Shown here: piece by piece, positions 53,419-62,577 of the stretch | Layout of the letters: the number at the start of each line of letters is the position of its first letter | Numbering within the stretch: the first letter of the stretch is position 1 | Assembly: GCF_001553935.1 (NCBI RefSeq) | Contig: NZ_CP014232.1 | Span: 62,001 to 126,000, forward strand | Reading direction: 5' to 3' | Source: Actinomyces oris | Lineage (GTDB): Bacteria; Actinomycetota; Actinomycetes; Actinomycetales; Actinomycetaceae | Length of the DNA: 64,000 nucleotides | Notes under the pieces: generated by a model | Seen by the model: the letters and a program-made list of their open reading frames with translations, nothing else | What the model was told of the DNA's origin: nothing | Database searches by the model: none | Made by a program: the position numbers and the translations under genes

Positions 53419-56118
53419 GTGACCTCCCAGACTGCTCCGGCCCTCAACGCGATGCTCGACGCCCTCATTCCGGCTGACGATCCCGAGCGCATCCCCGAGC
53501 CCGAGGAGGTCTACCTGGCCTTCTCGAACTGGGCGGAGACGACCGGCCGCCCCCTCTACCCGCACCAGGATGAGGCGCTGTCGGAGATCCTGGAGGACCG
53601 CCATGTCATCGCCGCCACCCCGACGGGTTCGGGCAAGTCGATGATCGCGCTGGCCGCGCACACCGCCTCCCTGGCCCGTGGGGGCCGCTCCTATTACACG
53701 GCACCGCTCAAGGCCCTTGTCAGTGAGAAGTTCTTCGAGCTGGTGCGCCTGTTCGGGGCGGACAACGTGGGCATGGTCACCGGGGACACCTCCATCAACG
53801 CCGCCGCCCCGATCATCTGCTGCACCGCGGAGATCCTGGCCAACCAGTCCCTGCGCGAGGGCGAGGACATGGATGTGGACTGCGTCATCATGGACGAGTT
53901 CCACTATTACGCCGACCCACAGCGCGGCTGGGCCTGGCAGGTGCCCCTCCTGGAGCTGCCCCAGGCGCAGATGGTGCTGCTGTCGGCCACGCTGGGCGAT
54001 GTCTCCTTCTTCGTGCGGGACCTGCGCGAGCGCACGGGCCGCGAGGTCGCCGTCGTCGACGACGCCGTGCGGCCGGTGCCGTTGGAGATGGAGTACGTCG
54101 TCGAGCCGATCGGTGAGCTGCTTCAGCGCCTGGTGGGGCAGGACAAGGCACCGGTCTATGTCGTCCACTTCTCCCAGAAGGAGGCGGTGGAGCGGGCGAC
54201 CTCCCTGCTGAGCGTGGACCTGGCGTCCAAGTCCCGTAAGACCGAGATCGTGAAGGCGCTCGGCGACTTCCGCTTCGGAGGCGGTTTCGGGGCCACGCTC
54301 TCGCGGCTGCTGCGCGCCGGGATCGGCGTGCACCATGCGGGCATGCTGCCGCGCTACCGGCGGCTGGTGGAGCGCCTGGCCCGCGAGGGCCTGCTGTCCG
54401 TCATCTGCGGCACGGACACGCTCGGGGTGGGGATCAACGTGCCGATCCGCTCAGTGGTCATGACCTCCCTGGTGAAGTTCGACGGCTCCAAGGAGCGCCA
54501 CCTCACCGCTCGCGAGTTCCACCAGATCGCCGGGCGGGCGGGGCGCGCCGGCTTCGACACTCGCGGCTACGTCTCCGTCCAGGCCCCCGAGCACGTCATC
54601 GAGAACGCCAAGGCGCTGGCCAAGGCCGGCGACGACGAGCGCAAGCGCCGCAAGATCGTGCGCAAGAAGGCCCCTGAGGGGCGCGTCAACTGGACGGACA
54701 AGACCTTCGAGCGGCTGCGCGACGCGGCCCCGGAGACACTGACCAGCCAGTTCCAGGTCACCACCACCATGGTGCTCAACCTCATGGAGCGCGCCGGGGA
54801 CCCGGTGGCGGCGATGGCGGAACTGCTGGAGCGCGCCCACGAGCCCGAGGCCCAGCGGCGCCGCCACGTGCGACGCGCCCTGGAGATCTACCTGTCCCTG
54901 CGCACGGCGGGGGTCCTCACGCATGTCTCCAGCGCCCAAGCCGCCGCCGATGGGCGCCCCCGGCTCCGCCTGGCGGTGGACCTGCCGGCCGCCTTCGCCC
55001 TCAACCAGCCCCTGGCGCCCTTCGCCCTAGCGGCCATGGACCTGCTGAACGTGGAGGCCCCGGAGCACACGGTCGACGTCGTCAGCGTCGTCGAGGCCAC
55101 CCTGGACGATCCGCGTCCGCTGCTCTACGCCCAGCAGCGTGCCGCCCGCGGCGAGGCGATCGCCGCGATGAAGGCCGAGGGGATGGACTACGAGGAGCGC
55201 ATGGCCGCCCTGGAGGAGGTCACCTGGCCCCAGCCGCTGGCCGAGCTACTCACTCCTGCTCTGGAGATGTACAAGCAGGCCAACCCGTGGATCGCCGAGC
55301 ACGAGCTGGCGCCCAAGTCGGTGGTGCGCGAGATGGTGGAGAACGCGATGACCTTCTCCGACCTCATCTCCCGCTACGAGCTGGGCCGCAGCGAGGGCGT
55401 GGTGCTGCGCTACCTGACCGACGCCTACCGGGCGCTGCGCCAGGTCGTGCCCGAGGAGCACCGCACTCCTGAAGTGGTCGAGCTCATCGACTGGCTGGGG
55501 GCACTCGTGCGCGCCGTCGACTCCTCCTTGCTCGATGAGTGGGAGGCGCTCGGTCAGGCGCAGGCGGGCAAGGCCGGCGAGGCCGCCGGCCTGCTGGAGG
55601 GCGACCGTCCCGGCGCGGACGACTCATCCGGGGTGGAGCGGGCCTTCGGCGCGGACGAGGACGGGACGGTGGCCTTCACTCGCAACCGTCACGCCTTCCG
55701 AGTGGCGGTGCGCCGGGAGATGTTCCGGCGTGTGGAGCTCATGGCGCGCGACGACGTCGAGGCCCTGGGCCGTCTGGACGCCTCCTCCGGCTGGGGCGAG
55801 GACCGCTGGGATGAGGTGCTGGGGCGCTACTGGGACGAGTACGACTGGATCGGCACCGACACCTCGGCTCGGGCGATCTCGCTGGCGCCGCTCGACGAGG
55901 CCCCCGATGAGACGGCCCTGGCGGCCGCCGGGGTCAGTGAGCGCCTGCGCGAGGCCCTGGAGGCCTCCGGCAAGCAGGTGTGGCTGGCCACGCAGGTCCT
56001 GGAGGACCCCGACGGCGATCACGACTGGCGGCTGACGGCCCTGGTGGATCTGGCCGAGTGCGACCGGGAGGGGCGCGCGGTCGTCCACCTTCTGTCCGTT
56101 GGCCCGCAGCAGGGTTAA
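53419..56118 (+). CDS. Ski2-like DEAD/DEAH-box RNA helicase with DUF3516
   Basis: The 899-residue protein has the helicase core: Walker A ATPTGSGKSMIAL (about residues 71-83), Walker B MDEFHYY (DEAD-box variant), SATLGDVSFF, and motif VI HQIAGRAGRAGF. The C-terminal 350 residues match the DUF3516 domain of actinobacterial Ski2-like helicases (TRNRHAFRVAVRREMFRRVEL). An RNA turnover role is inferred from the Ski2/Mtr4 relation. The GTG at 53419 has GACGAT six bases upstream and no ribosome binding site. The stop overlaps the convergent gyrI-like stop in the bases TTAA. Confidence 0.9.
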   Translation: MTSQTAPALNAMLDALIPADDPERIPEPEEVYLAFSNWAETTGRPLYPHQDEALSEILEDRHVIAATPTGSGKSMIALAAHTASLARGGRSYYTAPLKALVSEKFFELVRLFGADNVGMVTGDTSINAAAPIICCTAEILANQSLREGEDMDVDCVIMDEFHYYADPQRGWAWQVPLLELPQAQMVLLSATLGDVSFFVRDLRERTGREVAVVDDAVRPVPLEMEYVVEPIGELLQRLVGQDKAPVYVVHFSQKEAVERATSLLSVDLASKSRKTEIVKALGDFRFGGGFGATLSRLLRAGIGVHHAGMLPRYRRLVERLAREGLLSVICGTDTLGVGINVPIRSVVMTSLVKFDGSKERHLTAREFHQIAGRAGRAGFDTRGYVSVQAPEHVIENAKALAKAGDDERKRRKIVRKKAPEGRVNWTDKTFERLRDAAPETLTSQFQVTTTMVLNLMERAGDPVAAMAELLERAHEPEAQRRRHVRRALEIYLSLRTAGVLTHVSSAQAAADGRPRLRLAVDLPAAFALNQPLAPFALAAMDLLNVEAPEHTVDVVSVVEATLDDPRPLLYAQQRAARGEAIAAMKAEGMDYEERMAALEEVTWPQPLAELLTPALEMYKQANPWIAEHELAPKSVVREMVENAMTFSDLISRYELGRSEGVVLRYLTDAYRALRQVVPEEHRTPEVVELIDWLGALVRAVDSSLLDEWEALGQAQAGKAGEAAGLLEGDRPGADDSSGVERAFGADEDGTVAFTRNRHAFRVAVRREMFRRVELMARDDVEALGRLDASSGWGEDRWDEVLGRYWDEYDWIGTDTSARAISLAPLDEAPDETALAAAGVSERLREALEASGKQVWLATQVLEDPDGDHDWRLTALVDLAECDREGRAVVHLLSVGPQQG

Positions 56119-56750
56119 CCCGCCTCGTTGGCTTCCACGACGGACCTGACCGGCTGGCGCAGGACGGTTTTCATCCTCTCGGGTGCCACGCGCCTGGGGT
56201 CGCTGAGGTAGATCTCGTGGTGGGGTCCGTTCCAGGTGAGGCCGAGGCCCGGCATGACCTCGTCGTGCAGACGCGCCAGAGTGGGGGCCTCGTCGTCGTA
56301 GGTGCCCACGTGGAGGATCTGCAGCGACCTGCCCTCGCTCAGGGAGAGCTCCTTGAGAGCGGAGACGGGCAGCTCCGGCTTCTTGCGCGCCGCCTGCGCC
56401 AGCCCCTCGGCGATGTCCTGCGAGGAGACCACCTCGGGCAGGGGGATCATCATGGTCCAGTCCCACTCCCCCTTGTCACCGGCGACGAAGGCCGCATTGT
56501 CGGCGCTCGTCCACAGTCCCTCCAGGGGGCCGACGACGAAGTCGTCACCAGTTCGTTTCTTCAGCACGGCACGGATCGCGTAGGCGCCCGCGTAGAGCGC
56601 CTGGATCGCGGTGGCGTAGGCCGGTGAGGTGTTGGGGTCGCCGTGGCCGTCGATGGCCAGGTAGGTCATGGCCGGCACGTCCACCTCCGTGAAGTCGGCC
56701 TTTCCCGGCAGGTACAGGTCCTTGCGGTCCTTCTTGATGTCAGTCCTCAT
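56115..56750 (-). CDS. GyrI-like small-molecule-binding protein
   Basis: The 211-residue protein is a stand-alone GyrI-like/effector-binding domain (VDVPAMTYLAIDGHGDPNTS near residues 24-43, and HVGTYDDEAPTLARLHDEVM near 148). The family binds drugs or other small ligands, and can degrade or sense them. The ATG at 56750 overlaps the padR stop by 11 bases, so it is translated with padR. A GTG at 56753 is an alternative. The pairing suggests that the protein handles the ligand sensed by PadR. Confidence 0.85.
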   Translation of the reverse strand: MRTDIKKDRKDLYLPGKADFTEVDVPAMTYLAIDGHGDPNTSPAYATAIQALYAGAYAIRAVLKKRTGDDFVVGPLEGLWTSADNAAFVAGDKGEWDWTMMIPLPEVVSSQDIAEGLAQAARKKPELPVSALKELSLSEGRSLQILHVGTYDDEAPTLARLHDEVMPGLGLTWNGPHHEIYLSDPRRVAPERMKTVLRQPVRSVVEANEAG

Positions 56751-57258
56751 CACTGTCTGCTTTCTTCAGAAGGGATCGGGTCCAGGCGAGATCCGCTTCC
56801 TGGCGCAGGATCTCGTAGTCGAAGATGGCCAGGGCGTGCTCCTCGTCGACCTGGGCGCGCAGGGCGCGCAACTCATCGAGCCTGCCGAGGAGCGCTTCGG
56901 CGCGACGCGCGAGGAGAGCCGCGAGCGCAGGATCGTCGAGCCGGCTATAGGCGTTGAGCGCCGGGAGCACACCGGCGGAAGGCGGAGCCGGGGCGAGGAC
57001 ACGTTCACCGGCGGCCTGCCTCAACTCGCGGCGCCCGGCCTCGGTGAGGCGGAAGACGGTGCGCCGCCCCTGAGAACCCTCGTCAGGCTCGAGGAGTCCC
57101 CGCTCCGACAGGCGCTTGAGGAGGTAGTAGACGGAGGAGAAGGCCAAGGAGGTCCACTGACGGTAGCCGCGCTGCTCGATGACCCGATCGAGGTCGTAGC
57201 CATGGCGCGGCTGCTCGGCAAGGAGCGAGAGGACAACGATGTCGGCGTCGGAGGACAT
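56740..57258 (-). CDS. PadR-family transcriptional regulator
   Basis: The 172-residue protein has a PadR winged helix (about residues 5-75; VVLSLLAEQPRHGYDL, SSVYYLLKRLSERGLL and GRRTVFRLTEAGRREL) and a C-terminal helical dimer domain (VirR/AphA type). The ATG at 57258 has TAGAGT six bases upstream, inside a perfect 22-base palindrome, so it is probably leaderless and self-repressing. It is coupled to the GyrI-like gene by an 11-base overlap. Confidence 0.9.
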   Translation of the reverse strand: MSSDADIVVLSLLAEQPRHGYDLDRVIEQRGYRQWTSLAFSSVYYLLKRLSERGLLEPDEGSQGRRTVFRLTEAGRRELRQAAGERVLAPAPPSAGVLPALNAYSRLDDPALAALLARRAEALLGRLDELRALRAQVDEEHALAIFDYEILRQEADLAWTRSLLKKADSDED

Positions 57259-57261
57259 GCC

Positions 57262-57283
57262 ATTACTCTAGCACTAGAGTAAT
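57262..57283. promoter_or_regulatory. PadR operator overlapping the padR -10
   Basis: ATTACTCTAG and CTAGAGTAAT are perfect 10-bp arms around CA. The minus-strand -10 TAGAGT (57265-57270) is inside the right arm, so binding excludes polymerase. Confidence 0.85.
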
Positions 57284-57343
57284 GGTGGGCTGGTCGATTA
57301 CCGGGCTGATTCACCGGGCCGGCGACGTCGGAGGGCTGCGCGG

Positions 57344-58321
57344 CTAGGGGCAGACCGCGCGGGCGAGCTCGCGGATCTGGGCCGGCCGGGTGCGGCAGCA
57401 GCCGCCGACGAGCCGAACCCCTTCGGCGATCCATGAGGGCGCCAGCTCCGGGATTCCAGCCCCGTCACCTGTGGACTGCCAGGTCTTGGTTGCCGGGTCG
57501 TAGAGATCGCCCGCATTGGGGTAGGCCACCAGCGGTTTGTCGGTCGCCGCACGCAGTACCGGCAGCGCGCGGGCGACGACGCCCGGGGCCACGCAGTTGA
57601 TGCCGACCGCGACGACTATCTCCTCCTGCGCGGCCCAGGCCGCCGCCTCGGCCAGCGGCGTGCCGTCAGCAAGAGTGGCGCCGTCGGGGCGCACCTGGAA
57701 GGAGACCCAGCACTGGGCCTGAGGGGCGAGGGCCGTGACCATGGAGGCGAGCGCCCGAGCCTCATCCAGACGCGGAAGCGTCTCCAGGGCGAACAGGTCG
57801 AGCCCCTCCCCCGCCAGCACCTCGATGCGCGGCAGGTGAACCTCCTGGAAACCGGGGTCCTCAAGGATGTCGATGCCGTAGGCACCGGTGTACTCGCTGC
57901 CATCAGCCAGATAGGCCCCATACGGTCCGAGCCCTCCGGCGACGAGCACCGGCTCCTCGGGGTGCTCCTTGCCGAACTGGTGGGCCGCCTCCTTGGCCAG
58001 GCGGGCGCCGGCTGCGATGACCCGCCTTGCTCCGGCGGCATCCTCCCCGGAGCGGACCAGCGCCGGAAGCGTGGCCTGGTACGTGTTGGTGGTGATGACG
58101 CGAGCCCCCGCATCCAGATAGTCGGAGTGCACCTCCCGCACGACGTCGGGCGCCGTGGTGAGCGCATGCGCCGACCACAGCGCGTTGCGGGTGTTGACCC
58201 CGCAGGCGTCGAGCTCGGTCCCCATCGCCCCATCGAGGAGGACCGGACCTCGGTCCAGCAGATCAGACAACCGGACCGGCTCTCGCCCGAAGGACGTGGC
58301 GGATACCGAGAGCGTTCGCAT
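57344..58321 (-). CDS. mmuM: Homocysteine S-methyltransferase
   Basis: MmuM makes methionine from homocysteine with S-methylmethionine as methyl donor. The 325-residue product has the Zn-binding cysteines Cys243 (GINCVAPGVV) and Cys308-Cys309 (GGCCRTRPAQI), and the N-terminal LLDGAMGTELDACGV. The ATG at 58321 has TACCGT six bases upstream, so a leaderless start is favoured. It diverges from an amino acid permease gene with 49 bases between the starts, as in the mmuP-mmuM pair. Methyl donor choice is inferred from this pairing. Confidence 0.9.
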   Translation of the reverse strand: MRTLSVSATSFGREPVRLSDLLDRGPVLLDGAMGTELDACGVNTRNALWSAHALTTAPDVVREVHSDYLDAGARVITTNTYQATLPALVRSGEDAAGARRVIAAGARLAKEAAHQFGKEHPEEPVLVAGGLGPYGAYLADGSEYTGAYGIDILEDPGFQEVHLPRIEVLAGEGLDLFALETLPRLDEARALASMVTALAPQAQCWVSFQVRPDGATLADGTPLAEAAAWAAQEEIVVAVGINCVAPGVVARALPVLRAATDKPLVAYPNAGDLYDPATKTWQSTGDGAGIPELAPSWIAEGVRLVGGCCRTRPAQIRELARAVCP

Positions 58322-58370
58322 TGCGACACGGTATCGAATGGCTCGAGACCGCACCGGTAGCGTCTCAGGC

Positions 58371-59852
58371 ATGGACCCGGTTACACATCACCGCGAGCCC
58401 GCCCCCGCATCGGATACCTCACCCGCTCCTCCGCCTCAGCCCCGGCACGATAGCCCCGAGGATCCGGGAGGCCCCGACAACCAGGGGCGTGTCACTGCGC
58501 TGGAACGCCGCATGAACCGACGTCACCTCATGATGATTAGCTTCGGCGGGGTCATCGGCACGGGACTGTTTCTCTCGACCGGCAACACGATCCACCAGGC
58601 CGGCCCCTTGGGGACCGTGCTGGCCTACTCCATCGGTGCCGTCATCGTCTACCTGGTCATGCTGTGCCTGGGAGAGCTGAGCGTTGCGATGCCCTTCACC
58701 GGCGCTTTCCACGTCTACGCCCGTCAGTACCTGGGGCCGGCCACGGGTTTCGTCACCGCCGTCCTGTACTGGCTCACGTGGACGGTCGCCCTGGGAAGTG
58801 AGTTCACCGGCGCGGCGATCATCATGTACGGGTGGTTCCCGGGCGTTCCGGTATGGGTGTGGGCGGCCGCCTTCATCGTCCTGGTCCTTATGCTCAACAT
58901 GGTCTCGGTCCGGGTCTTCGCCGAGGCGGAGACTGTGCTGTCCGGGATCAAGGTGGCGGCCATCATCGTCTTCATCGCCCTGGGCACGGCCGCAATCGTC
59001 GGGCTGCTGCCCTACGAGGGGCACCGCTCGTTCCTGGGGCTGACGAACCTGTACCGGGACGGTCTCTTCCCCAACGGCTTCGGCGCAGTGTTCACCACGA
59101 TCCTGGCCGTCAACTTCGCCTTCTCCGGCACCGAGCTCATTGGCATCACCGCCGGAGAGGTCGAGGATCCGGGCACCACTGTTCCGCGCGCGATCCGGGC
59201 GACCCTGGCCCGCCTGGCCATCTTCTTCATCGGCTCAATCATCGTCATCGCCGCCCTGATCCCGTGGGAGAAGGCCGGAGTCGAGGAGAGTCCCTTCGTG
59301 ACGGTCCTGTCCAGAATCGGCGTGCCCTACGCCGGGACCCTCATGAACATCGTCATTCTGGCCGCGATCCTGTCGGCGGCGAACTCGGGGCTCTACGCCT
59401 CGACCCGCATGCTGTGGTCGCTGGCCAATGAGGGCACTCTGCCCAAAGTCTTGGCGCGCACTAATCGCTTCGGGGTGCCTGCCCTGGCGATGGGCCTGTC
59501 CATGGTCGGCGGGCTGGCCTCGCTGCTGACCTCGACCTATGCGGCCTCCACGGTCTACCTGGTCCTTGTGTCAGTCTCCGGTCTCGCCGTCGTCCTGGTC
59601 TGGGTGGTTATTGCCGCATGCCACCTGTCCTTCCGACGGCGCTGGCTCGCTGAGGGCCGCAGCCTTGAGGACCTGGCCTACCGGGCTCCCGGGCATCCGT
59701 GGGTCTCGATCGCGGCGCTGGGGCTGTCTATGGCCTCGTGCCTGCTCATCGTCTTCGACCCCGAGCAGCGCGCCGGCCTGGCGATCACCGCCGTCTTCCT
59801 CGTGGTCTGCTACGTGGGCTACTGGGGAGTCAACCGCCGCGTCAGCCTGTGA
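58371..59852 (+). CDS. mmuP: APC-family amino acid permease, probable S-methylmethionine transporter
   Basis: The 493-residue protein has 12 predicted helices and the APC start ALERRMNRRHLMMISFGGVIGTGLFLSTG, and the conserved GELSVAMPFTGAFHVYARQYLG. The N-terminal 40 residues are Pro/Asp-rich and cytoplasmic. It belongs to the group of AnsP, LysP and MmuP. The divergent mmuM gene favours S-methylmethionine as the substrate. The ATG at 58371 has TAGCGT seven bases upstream. A convergent hairpin terminates it before yccF. Confidence 0.8.
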   Translation: MDPVTHHREPAPASDTSPAPPPQPRHDSPEDPGGPDNQGRVTALERRMNRRHLMMISFGGVIGTGLFLSTGNTIHQAGPLGTVLAYSIGAVIVYLVMLCLGELSVAMPFTGAFHVYARQYLGPATGFVTAVLYWLTWTVALGSEFTGAAIIMYGWFPGVPVWVWAAAFIVLVLMLNMVSVRVFAEAETVLSGIKVAAIIVFIALGTAAIVGLLPYEGHRSFLGLTNLYRDGLFPNGFGAVFTTILAVNFAFSGTELIGITAGEVEDPGTTVPRAIRATLARLAIFFIGSIIVIAALIPWEKAGVEESPFVTVLSRIGVPYAGTLMNIVILAAILSAANSGLYASTRMLWSLANEGTLPKVLARTNRFGVPALAMGLSMVGGLASLLTSTYAASTVYLVLVSVSGLAVVLVWVVIAACHLSFRRRWLAEGRSLEDLAYRAPGHPWVSIAALGLSMASCLLIVFDPEQRAGLAITAVFLVVCYVGYWGVNRRVSL

Positions 59853-59895
59853 GACCCGCTGGCAGTCCGGCGCCCGAGGGGCCTTAGCGGGTCTC
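59851..59895. terminator. Bidirectional terminator between mmuP and yccF
   Basis: GAGACCCGCT and AGCGGGTCTC form a 10-bp stem that covers both stop codons. Confidence 0.8.
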
Positions 59896-60258
59896 GATGA
59901 TCTGCTTGCCGAAGGGGAAGCAGGTGACGGGGATGAGCTTGATGTTGGCCACGGCCAGCGGGATCCCGATGATGGTGATGGCCTGCGCGGCGGCGGTGGT
60001 GAGGTGGCCGATGGCCAGCCAGAGCCCGGCGACGAGGAACCAGATGATGTTGCTGATCCCGCTCATGGCGCCGGCCCCGGGGGCCGGAACCACCTCACGC
60101 CCGAAGGGCCACAGGACGTAGGCGGCGATACGGAAGGAGGCGACGCCCGCGGGGATCGTGACGATGAGCAGGCAGGCGATCAGTCCGAAGAAGAGGTAGC
60201 TGAGGAAGAGCCAGAACCCGCCGAAGACGACCCAGATGATGTTGAGCAGCGTGCGCAT
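59884..60258 (-). CDS. yccF: YccF-family inner membrane protein
   Basis: The 124-residue protein has the duplicated YccF domain: LLNIIWVVFGGFWLFLSY and SNIIWFLVAGLWLAIGH, each followed by a helix and a FPFGKQI/WPFGREV-type end. It has about four membrane helices. The function is unknown. The ATG at 60258 has TATCTA six bases upstream. It follows the ATP-grasp gene by 50 bases on the same strand. Confidence 0.87.
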   Translation of the reverse strand: MRTLLNIIWVVFGGFWLFLSYLFFGLIACLLIVTIPAGVASFRIAAYVLWPFGREVVPAPGAGAMSGISNIIWFLVAGLWLAIGHLTTAAAQAITIIGIPLAVANIKLIPVTCFPFGKQIIETR

Positions 60259-60308
60259 GGCACCTATCTACCACACCCGGGCACCTCGAGAGCCCCGTGC
60301 CCGTACGG

Positions 60309-61229
60309 TCACCAGAAGATGCGCTGAGCGATGGCGTCGGCGAAGTTGTCCAGCGCCTCCGGTGCCGCCCCGAGGTAGAGGCCCGCATCGATCAGCGAGA
60401 CCTCCATGAGGTAGAAACCGCCCTGACCGTCCCCGACGACGTCGACACGGTTGAACAGGAGCTGGATGTCGCGGCCGGAGACCTCCTTGATCAGCGTGTG
60501 GATGGCCTTGCGCACGCGCTCGCCCCAGAGCCACTCCTGCTCACTGGGCTCGCGCGCCGTGACGATCTCCTCGTGGATCTCGTCGGTGGACTTGAAGGAG
60601 GGGTGGAGCATCGGGGCCTTCTCCACCGCGTGGGACAGCACGCCGTTGAAGTAGACCAGAGAGACCTCGCCCTTACGGTCGACCTCCTCGAGGTAGCGCT
60701 GGACCATGACGGTGCGCCCGCGGCGCAGGTGGTGCATGGCGTCATTGATCGCGGCGGACCGGGAGGCGGCGTCAGTGGCGGTGTAGCGCCCGGTGCCGCG
60801 CCCACCCGAGGAGACGGCCGGCTTGACGACGAAGTCACCATGGGCCGGGAAGCGGGTGTGAACCTGGTGCTTGGAGTATCCGGCCTCGGGCTCCAGCCAC
60901 ATCGTCGGGATCATGGGGACCCCCCACTCGCTGAGCCGGGTGAGGTAGTGCTTGTCCGAGTTCCAGGTGACGACGTCGGGGTGGTTGGCGAGCCTGGGCA
61001 CTGACCGGGCCCACTGGAGGAACCGGGAGTAGTTGCCCTTGGTGGCGTAGTCGCGCACGCTGCGCAGCACGACTGTGCCGGACTGGCTCCAGTCGACGTC
61101 GGGGTCGTCCCATACGGCAACCCGCGGCTCGATGCCCCGCGCACGCAGGGCATCCGGCAGGCCACGGTCATCGTCATCAAGGTCAGGGAAGTCGGCGCAG
61201 GTCGCCAGCGTCACGATCGGGTCGCTCAT
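60309..61229 (-). CDS. ATP-grasp domain protein
   Basis: The 306-residue protein has an ATP-grasp fold with the Gly-rich loop KPAVSSGGRGTGRY (about residues 137-150) and the metal-binding end YLMEVSLIDAGLYLG; it has no signal or membrane segment. Relatives include RimK-like ligases and DcsG-type enzymes, which join a carboxylate to an amine. The substrate is unknown. The ATG at 61229 has TAGCGT seven bases upstream; longer frames upstream are not supported. Confidence 0.82.
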   Translation of the reverse strand: MSDPIVTLATCADFPDLDDDDRGLPDALRARGIEPRVAVWDDPDVDWSQSGTVVLRSVRDYATKGNYSRFLQWARSVPRLANHPDVVTWNSDKHYLTRLSEWGVPMIPTMWLEPEAGYSKHQVHTRFPAHGDFVVKPAVSSGGRGTGRYTATDAASRSAAINDAMHHLRRGRTVMVQRYLEEVDRKGEVSLVYFNGVLSHAVEKAPMLHPSFKSTDEIHEEIVTAREPSEQEWLWGERVRKAIHTLIKEVSGRDIQLLFNRVDVVGDGQGGFYLMEVSLIDAGLYLGAAPEALDNFADAIAQRIFW

Positions 61230-61410
61230 GCGGCCCACGCTACCGCGCGCAGCACCGCGGCGAGAGCCACCGACATGTGACACTGAACCGCGCCCGCACC
61301 AGCGAACATGACTACCTACCGGTTGGGGCGACCAGCAGGTCTCCGTTCCGCAACCTTTCGACACCCGCACGCTGCTCAGCCCGCGCGTGCGAGGGTGTCA
61401 CAATGCCGAG

Positions 61411-61923
61411 GTGACTTCTCAATCCCGCAAGCCGCGCCTCACCGCCGCGCAGCGCTACTGGGCATCCATGGCCGCCATCGTCGTCGTGACCATTCTTGCC
61501 GCGGGCCTGCTCGGAGGAACCGTCTCGATACTCACTGGCGCCCGCGCTGGCCGCAGCAGCATGTGGGGCGGCATGGTGGTCGCACTGGTCATGTTGGCGG
61601 GCTGGACCCTCGGCACCCGGGTGCGCGACCGCAAGAAGCTCGACCTACCCTTGTGGCACCGTCTCACCGAGGAGCAGGCGGCCACGCTGAAGCAGTACCA
61701 CCAGTGGTCTCGCACCGGCCGCATCGAGCAGGACGACGACGCCAAGCGCACTTCCGCCGGGCGGAGCGGCCATCGCGAGAGCAGGAGGACAGGCACAGGG
61801 GCGTCAGGCGCAGCACCGTCGAGGGGGTCATCCTCGACCGGAGCGATGTCGAAACGCGACCGCGCCCGTGCCGCCGACGTGCGCCGTCGCAGGCAAGGCC
61901 GCGAGGGCCATTCATCGCACTGA
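61411..61923 (+). CDS. Small membrane protein of unknown function
   Basis: The 170-residue protein has two hydrophobic segments (about residues 22-42 and 53-70) and a long hydrophilic, Arg/Ser-rich C-terminus. The GTG start at 61411 is preceded by CACAAT at six bases, like other leaderless starts here, so it is taken over an ATG at 61387. No family is recognised. The last 50 residues are strongly basic. Confidence 0.65.
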   Translation: MTSQSRKPRLTAAQRYWASMAAIVVVTILAAGLLGGTVSILTGARAGRSSMWGGMVVALVMLAGWTLGTRVRDRKKLDLPLWHRLTEEQAATLKQYHQWSRTGRIEQDDDAKRTSAGRSGHRESRRTGTGASGAAPSRGSSSTGAMSKRDRARAADVRRRRQGREGHSSH

Positions 61924-62020
61924 ACGGGGACACCGGGCAGCACGCAGCGGCGACGCGACCCCCAACCCCACCGCACCCTTGAGACTTGCCGCACAATCGC
62001 CTGGTTTCACGGATCCTGAC

Positions 62021-62049
62021 TGGACGAAGCCCTCCTCCATCCGTAAAGT
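62021..62049 (+). promoter_or_regulatory. Promoter of the tRNA-Lys pair
   Basis: TGGACG and TAAAGT are 17 bases apart, placing the start about 45 bases upstream of the first tRNA. Confidence 0.6.
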
Positions 62050-62099
62050 ATTCCTCCGTCGCCCAGCGAGCCACGTCGAATGACATCGCTGTGGTGAAA

Positions 62100-62172
<73 letters not shown>

Positions 62173-62221
62173 CGAGTCTTCCAGCCCTCGAGGCCGGAAG
62201 AGCTGGTCACAAACTGACCGA

Positions 62222-62294
<73 letters not shown>

Positions 62295-62577
62295 CCACGA
62301 AGGGCACGCGCTTCGCCCGGGATGATCCCGAAGGCACAGCAGAGGCGCATGACGGCGGTCGAAGACAACCGCCTCCGCACTGAGAAATTCTCAGGACGCC
62401 ACCGTTTCATCGGTTCCTACGCCCTCGTGACCACTGTCTGCAGCGGTGCAACCGGCCGCTGCGCCAGAAGTCTTGACCCGCGCACGCCGGCTCGGCAGGT
62501 ACGTCCTTGCTTCGGCACGTGCTGCGACCCCAGGCCCCTTCGGGCCGACGACGTTGAAGGAAGATGAGGAGATACGT

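Noticed and set aside
52129..54336. A 735-codon open frame that extends the DUF4241-like gene upstream
   Set aside because: It runs antisense through the helicase start. The ATG at 53325 has a good ribosome binding site, and the upstream part resembles no protein.
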